From: Epiperipatus broadwayi
Lineage: Eukaryota; Onychophora; Udeonychophora; Euonychophora; Peripatidae
NCBI GenBank assembly: GCA_028023455.1
Contig: JAQFVV010012506.1
Span: forward strand, 3,900,714 to 3,964,713
DNA: 64,000 bases
Direction: 5' to 3'
Shown piece by piece: positions 38,501 through 50,500 of this stretch. Position numbers and translations under genes: made by a program. The notes below the pieces were generated by a model. It had not been told where the DNA came from and ran no database searches. It was given only the letters and a program-made list of their open reading frames with translations. Within the stretch, counting starts at the first letter, position 1. Each line of letters opens with the position of its first letter.

Positions 38501-41500
38501 CTGTATTTATTTTTATTAATTTAATTTTATAATGAAGAAAGTACATCACAGTTGAAATATGTATTAAAATAAGTATTTATATCCTTCAGTTTCATTTAAT
38601 TATTGTTGATTTCATTTAGAAACTAAAGTACATGTTTTTCCTAAGTTATCTCTTAATATTATTGCACATTCCACTTCAATTTCTTGCAGTAATTTCATGA
38701 TATTTAATTACTTGTTTCCAGAATAAAGTTTATCAATGTTAAATCTGAAAAATTATTCCAATCTATTGGGAAAATATTTGTGTAAGCTTTACATTATTAT
38801 GTTAATAAAAAGATATTTTATCTTATTGAAATTAAATTTAATCACCATAAATAGTTCTCAAATGTGAGGGATGATTTGTTCCTGAAATAGATTGAGATAT
38901 GTGTACCAATAACATTTTTTCTTTATCCTTTTTTTTTTTTTTTTGGATATCTTCCTATATTATCTATTTGAAGAACTGTCTTATATGAAATTCACAAGTA
39001 TCTACAGTAAAAACAGTTGTTATTTTTTGTTTATATATTATTCTATTTTTGATAACTATAAAACTCATATATATTCTGTGTTTGATAGCACATTAAAATA
39101 TCTAGATATTACAAATAATTATTATCAATGATAATTTGCTATTACTTAACACCCTTTAACATTACTTTTGACATTTTACATTTATAGAGTTATGTTTGAC
39201 AAAGGTGTTCAGCACTGAAAATGCTTTTAGAATATAAAATAAATTAACTGTTGTTTTTGGGATTTATATTCCCTATTTTTGATTAGTTATGTTATAAAGT
39301 ATTCAAATTTTTAATTTCATTGAAATGTAAGTAAATTTTAGTATCTTATGTCTTAATCAGCAAAAAAATAAAAAAATAAATGTAGGTTATTTAATATATG
39401 TATTTATAAAAAATATATGTAATGGATTGCAAAATATATATATTTATATGGACTCTATACAGTAGTGCAGTGCTCTCAGATCCAAAGTCCTCACTGATGA
39501 AGGCCACAAGCCAGAAATTAGTCTGGGGATATTGAATGAGTAGGCATTAGATAGGGATTTTATGCACAAGCCTTCTGGCATCCATTGATTACTCTGGTTG
39601 ACACAGGGTGGCAGTTTTGCTTTGAGTGGAACAGTAGTATATATGAATGTCTAGTTAAGGATATACCAAGTTTTAAAGAAAAGGGGAAGAGAATAATGGT
39701 TATAGAGGATATATATGGACATATTGAAGAAATTGATGATGTAGATAATAAGAATGGTCAGTTTTTGAAGGAATTTTATCAAAGAGTAAATTTGATTATT
39801 GGGAATTTATCAAATATGTATGAGGGACAATACACATGGTCTAGGAATAATGTATTTCACACAATAGATTATGTTTTGGTAGAGAAAGAGGGAATGAATA
39901 AAATACGGAAAATTAAGGTGTTTGATAATGAAGAGAGAGTATGTAATAGTGATCATAACTTTATTGTAATAGAAATGGTTAGTAATGTGATGGAGGATAG
40001 AAATAAAGGTAGAAACAATGGTGAAAGATGTGGATGGAGAGTGAATGATAAGAATAAGTTGGAAGAGTATAAAATAAAAGTTGAAACCATGGAGCAGTTG
40101 GTTGGGGATGAGTATAAGGACTGGTGTGGTGAAATAGAAAAAGTGGCAAATAGGGTTTTAGTGAATATGCAGAGGAATAAAAGTAATAAAAAAATGAGTT
40201 AGTAAAAGTGTAAAAGAGAGGAAAGAAGCATGCAGAGAATATAAGTGTGCTATCAAGAACAAAGGAAGCGAAAACGATATTAATGCTAAATGGGGAAAGT
40301 ACTTAGAAAAGAAGTTAGCTAAAATGGATAATTATGGAGAGAGGATGAAGTTAAATAGTAAATTGTTGGAGGATATTAATAAAAGTGGAAGAGATGGGAG
40401 TAAAAAAAATTGGAATTACATTAAAAGGAGAAATGTAGGGGAAAGAGAGATAGTATTAATAGATGATGAGGGAATAGAGTGTAGCTCTAGAGAAGAGGTA
40501 GAGAGAATCTTAGAATAGATATGTAATGGATATAGAAAAGATGTTAGATGTGAAGGAATTAGTGATAGAAAATATGAAAGCAGGTAGTAATGGGAATATT
40601 AGGTTCACAAAAAAATGAACTGAATGAGGCAGGGAAGAGATTGAAAAGTGGAAAGGCGAGAGGTTTAGATGGATGGGCAGCAGAGATGGTAATGAATTTA
40701 GGGGATAGAGCAAAAGCAAATTTATTATCATGTTTTAATAAGATGGCACAGAAGAGAGTTTTTACAGGTAGTTGGAGTAATACAAGAATAAGATTATTAT
40801 TTAAAGGAAAGGGTAAGGATTGTAGAAAGTTAAATAATTATAGACTGATAGTAGTAACATCAGTTTTAAATAAAGTTTTCTCATATATGGTAGCTGGAAG
40901 AGTTGTAAAATGGATGGAAGAGAATAATGTAGTGGGGAAAATGCAAGGAGGTTTTAGGTCAGATAGGCTTATAGGAGATAGTTTGTAGTTATACAACTTG
41001 GAGATGAGTAGGAATTCAGGTAGATCATTATATATGAGTTTTATAGATATAGAGAAAGCATATGATAGAGTAAATAGAAATAGATTATGGGTAAGGTTAG
41101 CCAATTTGGGAATGGATGAAGCTTTAGTAAATATTATTAAGAAATTATATGAAAATAATTATTATACTTACCAATTAGGGGATATAGAATCAGTTAAAGC
41201 TAAAAATGGGGTGGGATTAAGGCAAGGATGCCCTATGTCACCTATTTTGTTTTTGTTGTTTTTGAGTGAAATGGAGAAAGCAATAGAAAGACTAGGAAGA
41301 GGGGTAGAGATACCATTAATAGGTGGCAAAGGAGTATATACTTTGTCGGGTCTTTTTTTTGCAGATGATATCTTTTTATGTGCAGAAAGAAGAGAAGATA
41401 TGGATATTATGTTGAGGACATGTGCAAGGGTGGGTAAAGAGATGGGGATTAAATTTAGTGAAGAAAAATCAAATATAATGATGGTTAATACTGGGGAAAG

Positions 41501-44500
41501 AGAAGATGTAGAATTTTTATTGGGGGATATAAAGTTAAGTGTGGTGGATAGATATAGGTATTTGGGAATCATCTTATGTAATCAGGAAAATTGTTTGGAT
41601 GAATGGGAGAAAAAATTGGTAAATGAAGCAAAGAAAAGAAAGGGTTTGGTAAAGAAACTAACAGTATTTTCATATAATAAATATGATGTAGCTAGAATTG
41701 TATGGAAAGGAGTTGCAGTAGCAGGGTTAACATATGATAATGATGCATTATGTGTTAGTAAAAGGGTTTTAGATTATTTAGAGAAAGTACAAAGGGAAGT
41801 AGGAAGACATGCATTAGATGCAGAGATGTGGACAGCAAAGGAGGCAATTCAAGGAGAAATGGGATGGTCAAGTTTTTATATGAGAGATGCAAAAAGTAAA
41901 ATGAAAATGATTGGTAGGTTGCAGTTTATGGATAGTAAAAGAGTAGCCAAAATAGTGTTTAATTGGGTTATGAGTAAAGGGCAGGTAACAAGATGGGTGA
42001 GAAAGGTAATGCAGTATGCAAAAGATTTTTTGGATAAAGAATTTATATCAGTATACTTGTATAAAAGGTGGGATGATTGTGTTAGGAGGATTGTTGAGTG
42101 TTATAGTGGTAAGGAATGGGATAAAAGAATAGAAGCAATAATAAAAAATAGGGAGTTGGAGAGATGGAGAACTAGTATGGAGGGTAAGAAGAGTTTAAAT
42201 ATATATAGAAGTAAACGGAATGTTGGATGCGAGTTAATTTATGATAATAGTAAGGAAAGTAGTTTATTGTTTAAGGCTTGAACGGGATCTTTAGCAACAA
42301 GTGAATATACATGTAAATGGAAAACTATGGGTGATTTAGTGTGCAAATTGTGTAAGGAAAGTATAGAAAATATTAGGCATCTGTTGATTGAATGTAAATG
42401 CTTGAAAGCAGAAAGGGTACAGATAATGAAGTTATGGAAGAATAGGTATGAACAAAGTGACTATACAGAAAGTGAGTTATTAGTTTTTATGCTGGGTTTG
42501 CGAAAAGATAAGGGGAATTTAGATATAAAGGCCATAGAGTTGACAAAGATTATGTTGTGGAAATGAGATGGAACAGAATATGGGAAGACTTAGAGTGGGG
42601 AATAGAAAATAAAGTGGCTAACAGGTTTATCTGGGCATAATTGCTGAGATATTCTTGACTTCGTTTAAAGAGCAGCCAAATACATCACATCACATGATAA
42701 ACAATTATGTGCTAGTATAAGAAATAGTGATCATGCGATATATTTATATATGTTATATATTAGTCTGCAATAATTGAAGTTTTTAAGATTTCACAAATTG
42801 TGATCTATCCTAAAAAATATGAAAAAAAAAAAAATTAGGAACTTTATAAAATTACTAAATTAGAACAGCATCTGTGTTGAAAGTTGGAGATAAAGATAAA
42901 TATTAATACAGTAAGATGATAAAGGTTAAGAAAAACAAGATTGGCAGCAAGTTATAGAGTGGGTTGTTACTTTTAAATATTGCAAAATCACCTGATGAAA
43001 GATTTAGAATAAAGATATAATGAAAATTGTTGTGACTAAACTGGCATTTGATAGTGTTATTTTATGATTTCATTAAAAATAGAAATAAGAAAAAAGTTAT
43101 AGATATAGAGTATAGCCAGAAATGGAGCATATACTAAAATAAGCAGAAAAGAATTATTGGAGACAGATAAGAATAACGATAGTAAGTTTGAAGAATTGGA
43201 TTAATAAAATTGAAATATTGAAAAAAATTAAAGGAAGAGATTTCACTGAAGAAACTGTGAAGAATTGGATGTATAGCAATGAGAAATAGAGGAATTACTT
43301 AAAGAAGTGTTGAATTGTGTAGAATGAAAGATATAATAAGGATTTGATTGATCTAAAGGAAATGATTACGAATATTTCCAGAATATTGAAAATTGTCACA
43401 TAAATGTCTGGAATTTGTCTTTTGGCAGAAAACTAATAATCATTTCATACAAAAATATAGTTTTTTGTGTATAATAATCATTAGATTATATCTTAAATTG
43501 ATTTTAAGTTATGTAATTTCTATTTTAAGATTTTTTTAATTTTGTAATAAAATATTTTTAATATGATGTAGATATTATTTCTTTAATTAAATATCTGAAT
43601 TATATTACATGTATATAATTATTAATCACTGAAAAAGAAACCATATTCTCTTATTCTTCTCTTTCACTTTCTTTGCATATCTTCATATACTCACATATAT
43701 ATATATATTGTTGGTTCTCGTCTTATAGCTAAAGACGCCGCTCGATGGCGCGGTTTTCACGCTAAAACACATAAAAATGCCATTTCTGCGGCCGACACGT
43801 TTGAACCCGCGTTTTCTATAATACAGCTTTTGTGTTGTGCTACAGATTGCAGGCCGCTATGTCGCATCGCAACAAATACATTTTCCGAATTCGCAGTTTA
43901 TAAAATTGTTACGGCTTGGTGAGAGGGTATGTATTTGAATTGGATGGAAATGTTGTTTTCATTTGATTTTTTTTAATTTTAAATTATTGAAATGTTCAGA
44001 TTTTGTAAAGTAATAATTATCAGACTTTTTACAACATACTGTATTGAAGTTTTAATTGGGAAAATGTTGACAAGATATATGTGTAAAGTGACTTGGAATT
44101 AGGTAATGCATCAAATAACGTACTGTTTGTAACATTCCACGAGACAAACAAGATTCTACCGTGTGTATATTTTTGAAGTAAAAAAGCGGAAATACAAAAA
44201 TATCCAGTAAGAAAAGTGCAATTTTTTTGTAAATTTCATAAAAAGCATATAATATAAACATGGTTAATAAGTAAAGAAGACATTTATATGTGTTTGTTGT
44301 TGTTTAAAAAGTTTTACTTTCTTTCTTTTCTATAACTACGGTTACAATTTTGATATTTTTTATTTTAGCATTACAAACAACAGAACACTAAACCTAACCC
44401 TCTGATAGAAAATTGATTTTTCTAATAAAGCAAAATAAAAAACATGAATCAAATTGTAATTTGTTTATTTTATTTTACATTTATTATTATCATTTAATTT

Positions 44501-47500
44501 TTATACTTAATAAAAAATAAGTTAAAAAAGACGATTTCGTTTTGTTTTTATTTTCGTATCACAAAAAACATCAAAATGATTAAAATCAACGGCCCAGGAA
44601 TGGTCATATTTTATAGTTTTAGTGTGAAAATGGCGCCATCGAACGGTGTCTTTATCTATAAGACAAGCACCATATTGTTTATACTACTTTCATATACACT
44701 TCAATGCAAACAAATTTTTTTAAAAAACTTCTTTATTTTCCTTACAGTTTCGACTGTGATATACATAAAATAATTTTCAAACAGTTATTATTGTTTTTTT
44801 TTAGATAAGTTGCATGTTCATATCTCATAAAACTAAATTTTATTTTAAAATTATTTTGACTTAACAATTTTTTTATTATTTTTAGATTAAGTGTTCCTGA
44901 AAACACTCCATTCACTGCTGTACTAAAATTTGCTGCAGAAGAAGTATGTTGATATTTTTATTTATTTGACTTTTAATAAAAATATTATCAATTGTAATTT
45001 GACTTTAAAAAAATTCTCTTTATTATCATTGCCCTTCATATTATTTTTAATCAAAATATTACATTTGTGAAAAGTAAAACAATTTTTAAATAGCTTACTG
45101 CAGAATAAAATCCTCTCTAACTGCCTCTCTTAGAGAAATAATGAAGAAGGCATTTCTCACTAGACTTGTTAATGGGTGGTTGTGAGAGTTTTTGAATAAT
45201 TTTCCATTCTTTTTTAATCTCTAAGAATGCTAGATATTTGACTAATATTGAATGGATAACTAGATTTGTTATGATCTACCAGATTGAAAAATCCTAAGCT
45301 AAAAAAAATATTCAAGTTAAAATGGTATAATGTTATATATTAGAGGCCTCTTTGTGTAATTTTGAGTTTCTTAATCTTGCAACAAATCCTGAATGTAAGT
45401 TGGAATTTTTTTTCTTAACTAACCAAGCCACCTCTGGAATTTTTCATATAACTAACTATAAACATCCAGTGTTGTTTGATAAATGGGAATCTAGCAATTC
45501 GTAATTAGATGTGAAGAATTCGGTTTGATGTTGATCTGTATATTGATCTGCTGAATGCTGATCATAAAAGAAAATATTTGTGAATGATTTTATATTTTTC
45601 TTTCCAATTTTTTTATTATTTGAACAATATATATGTTTAGTTTTAGTCAGCATTTTGTATTTTATCACTAAACATCACACAGTGACTATTTCCTATGCTT
45701 ACTACACGAGCTATTAAACTAGAGGCAAAACTTTCCATACAGTAATGCTATTCAGTGCAAGTCAAAATAATCAATGGATGCAAAAAGGTTTGTGTATAAA
45801 ATCCCTATCTAATATCTACTCATCCAATATCCTCAGACTAGTATCTAGCTTGTGGTTTTCCTCAATGAGGAGCCTTGGATTTGAGAGTATTGCATCTGGA
45901 TCTAATGAAACCTTCCAGCAGCCACATTTTATTTTTTTAGTTAATTATAAAGCTATGAATCCGAAATGAAAACACAATAATGTTTTCAATCCAAGCTCAT
46001 TCGCTTGTATTGTCATATAGATCTGAAACCAGTTCAGTATCTATACATTTATGTATCTTAAATTCAAGGCTCCTCACTGATAAAATCCATAAGCTAGAAA
46101 GTAATCTGGGGATATTGAATGAATAGACCCTAGATAGGGCTTTTATGCAAACACTTTTTTGCATCCATTGATTACTCAGGCTTGCACTGAGTGGCACTAC
46201 TGTCTGGAGAGTTTTGCCTCCATTTTGTATTTTCTTTGTGAGAGTGATAATATTCTGTCTTCTCACTAAATTTTGTATAGACTTTAATAATTTATTTTTT
46301 TTCTTATAAAAGTTTATTAAATACATATATTAAGATGGTTGCTCAAAGTTAGAAAGAGATATTGCTGTTAATAATTTATTGGTGATATTAATATTATTAA
46401 TATGGGTTTTATTCACAAATTTATCAAACTTTTTTTTCAATATTATATTGCTTCATAATTCTTTAAAAAGATAAAATTATTTTCAGTTTTATGTATAAAT
46501 GTGTGTAAAACACAAAATAGATGAATTAATTATTTTATCATTTACATAATTTTTACCATTTCTTAGATAATAAATTTCTTTTTTTGTGTGTGAGGTTTGC
46601 TTTCAGCGATATACTCCTCGTTCCCAATTAAAATAAACAGGATTATAATTATAGAATTATTTTTTGATTATCGTTTTTAACCTTTATCGATCCATTGCAC
46701 GATGATGGTCTCACAAAATTTAAATCAGTAATCAAGTTTTACCAATTCATATTTCTCCTTATCATTCAAGCAAATTTCTTTATTGTTTCTATCTATTTTA
46801 TATGAAGACTTCTTTTTTATCTATTGTCAACTTTTCTAACAGCATATTTTGCCCAACATATTTTAATTCTTTCTTTTTATTATATCAAGGATACTTGTTT
46901 TCACAATTTCAGTACCTTTTTGTTATTACAATATTCATTTCTCTATATTTTACTATGTAGATTAAACTCTTTGTATTGTTCTTTTGTAGCTCTGACAAAA
47001 CATTTATTGAAAACCTTTTCAAAGATATAGGTATATTTTATTCTAGTATTAAATTATTTCTAACAAAAATGCTCCATGCAAGCTTAATTCTGTGATCACT
47101 TTTTTTCAATATTAATAATCTGACCAAGGTATTAATAATTATTAACTTATTAATTTATTTTTATTAATCTTTATTTTTTTTTTTTGAAAAGCCATCAAAC
47201 ATTATTTTTTATTATACTTTTTATTCTTGCTTTCATTTGATAGCTTTTGTAATATTTTCTATAAAGCATTATTTGGAATACATTTGAAAAATCTAAATGA
47301 CTCGAGTAATCTCCATTTATTTTTACTCCATTACCCTACAACTTATTTTACAAATACTTTCCATGAAACTATTGCAAAAAGTTTTGGAGAGACAAAGTGG
47401 CTTTGTTATATATTCTCTACTGTTCTTTGTAATATGTCAATAAACTAAGTTGTTTGTATGGAGAAGAATGATTGAAGATTTGAGACTAAAAAAATCTTGG

Positions 47501-50500
47501 TTTATAGAATATTCTAATCAAAATTATGAAGTTAACAGTGAGATAAGCTTATGAGCAAGATCTTTCCAATTTTTCATGATTGATAGTTTACAGCATGGTG
47601 CTTTACATTTACTGTAAAAATAGAACAAAACATGTTTGAAACAATGTCTATATATTGCTTATAACAGTTCTTCAATGCAAACAAATTTTCTTAAAAACTT
47701 CTTCCTTACAGTTTCGATTGTCCAGCAGTCTTCATCAGAGCTACAATATTTGAATAATATAAATACATATCCATCATTTCACATATATATAAAAAATACA
47801 TAACCATCATTTTACATATATATAATACACATATATATCAAAATGATGGATATGTATTTATATTATTCAAATATTGTAGCTCTGATGAAGACTGCTGGAC
47901 AGTCGAAACTGTAAGGAAAATAAAGTTTTTAAGAAAATTTGTTTGCATTGAAGTGTATATGAAGGAACTGTTATAAGCAATATGTATATATATATGCAAA
48001 GAACATGAAAGAGAAGAATAAGAGAATATACTTCTGATAAGAAGTGAACCAATATCTGGAAATAAATCTTTAAAAAGAAGGATATTTTGAAGAGTTATAG
48101 TCAAAGCGCACAAAACAAAGTAAAAGTATACGGTTGTCATCCTGATCCTTCGTGTCAGCCGCTAGAGGCGGGATTTCTAGCTAAATTTTTAGAAATATGC
48201 CGTTTCCGCGGCCGCACCCAAGCCTTTAAGCATTTTTTCTAAAATAAATCCTAGAAAGATTGTTAACTCGGAGTTAAGTCTTCTTTCTATGCTAAAAGGT
48301 AGACTGTTAACTCAGAGTTAAGTTTTCTTTCTACGATAAAATCTAGAAAGAATGTTAACTCGGCTTAGCGGCTAACGGTGTGGCTTTTTCCAATGCTAAA
48401 AGCAGAGGAAAATACCGTAGTTGTTTGTGTCATGCACTATATCGTAATGCTGTGTTATGTATTTGATGTAACAATATCGTACGAGGGTGTATTAATTTGA
48501 TCGTGTCAAAATTATTTAAATTTTCATTGGTATCTTTTTTTTTTTAAGACGAATTGATGTACTGTTACATTTTAACAATTTTAACAGTATCGTGATTGTT
48601 CCTCATAAATTTATATTCCTCCTAAATTTTCGATTACGGTGGGTTAGGGTAATATTTTAAAGATCACGCTTTGAGTCACATTTCAGCGAGAAATTTTCCG
48701 AGACAAAAAGTATGGCAAATTCGAAAACAGAAAATATGAAAAGATGGGAATTGCCAGACACGGAAGCCGCCAGTGCTGTAACATTTCTACAGCAGAAAAA
48801 CATCCTGCTGAAAGAAAAAAAGATGTTTGTGCGGCGAATGTATGAGACTTGAGGTCCATAAAGATCTTTGGACTTTCATTTGTAAGTCTCGTTCTTGCCG
48901 AAAGAAATGTGCACTTCGAAAAGGCAGCTGGTTTGAGGGATTTCAAATGCCGTTCGTCAAGTCTTTACGTTTGCTGCATTACCGGAGCCGTGACGAGTTG
49001 ACCATACAGCATGCCATTAATGATATTGAAATGTCTACCAGTAAATATTACTAACCAAATTGATAAATAAAGTAACGTAACATATCACACAATAATTGTT
49101 GTTAAACAAAAAATGTAAATTATTATTTAAAAATACACAAAAACACCCCTCCCACTAATTGTTGTCAATCAAATGTAAACAAATTAAAGTAACGAAAATT
49201 ATTATTTAAAGATCCATACCCCCCCATCCATTGTTTCTTTAATTTTGTCACTTAAATTTTTAAAAACAGTATTACTATTTAAACACAACCCAAATTACTA
49301 TTTAAACGTACACCAAAAAAGATCATTTCTTGTCAATAATAATCAAATTAAGAACTATTATTGTCCCATTGTCAAAAATATTAGGTTCTTGGGAAACCAA
49401 AACAATAATTTATAAACAAAAAAAAGTCAATCGGTTGTCAATCAAATGTAATAAATAAAAGTAACTTCAATTTTGATTTAAACATACACACACAAAAAAA
49501 AAAACCCTTTCTCCAAATAATTGTTGTCGGCAATCAAATGTAAAATAAAAAGGAAGGTAAATTAGTATTTCATCATCATCCAAAAACACCCACCCCTCTC
49601 ACTAATTATTGTCAGCAATCAAATGTACACCACCACTAAAAGTAACGTAAACTACTATTCTTTAAACGGTTACACCCTTTTCCCCAATAATTGTTGTCTA
49701 TAATCGTACATGCAAAAACACACCCCTCCCAATAATTAGTATCGGCAAACAAATGTAAACCAATCAAAGTAAGACCGTAACTTAAAACTACTATTGTTTA
49801 AACGGTTAACCCACCCCTTCACCCAATAATTGTTGTCTACAACCGTACACACAAAAAACACCCCTCCCAATAATTAGTGTCAAACAAATGTAAACCAATC
49901 AAAGTAAGACGGTAACTTATTATTTAAACGTAACCCAAATTACTATTTGAAACTACACCGAAAACAACCTTTTGTCAATAAAAATTAAACAAACAATAAC
50001 TATTATTTGTCCCATTGTCAAAAATATTTATTCGTAGAAACAAAAATCATAATTTATAAACGAAAGGAAGTCATATCGGTCGTTAATCAAATGTAAACTG
50101 ATAAAAGTAACGGTTTTAATTTTTATTTAAACATACACACGCGAAAAAAAAAAACAACACTTCTCCCGATAATTGTTGTCGGCAATCAAACATAAACCTA
50201 TCAAAGTAACGTAAATTATTATTTAATTGTACACAAAAACACCCCCCCCCCCACTAATTGTTCCCGGCAATCAAATGGAAACCTATCAAAGTAACGTCAA
50301 TTATTATTTAAAGATCCATCCAAAAAAAACCCCGTTCTCTCTTAAATTTCGGCAATCCAATTTTACAAAAACAGTAATACTATTTAAAAAAAACAAAACA
50401 CAAATTACTATTTGAACACACACCAAAAAAGACCCGTTCTCTCTTAAATTTCGGCAATCCAATTTTACAAAAACAGTAATACTATTTAAAAAAAAAAAAA

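Larger units (their letters stand above)
39623..42694 (+). mobile_element. Non-LTR retrotransposon copy C (5'-truncated)
   Basis: The best-preserved copy of the window's jockey/CR1-like family, in the same sense as UFM1. Order: endonuclease C-terminal half, linker, reverse transcriptase, C-terminal Cys/His domain, short 3' UTR, tail tacatcacatcacat instead of poly(A). The N-terminal half of the endonuclease and any ORF1 are missing. Broken by a few homopolymer indels and one nonsense change. Confidence 0.88.

Noticed and set aside
39463-39622. 5' end of the non-LTR element
   Set aside because: The sequence matches the arms of the foldback family found elsewhere without any non-LTR sequence, so it is a neighbouring element and not the element's own 5' UTR.
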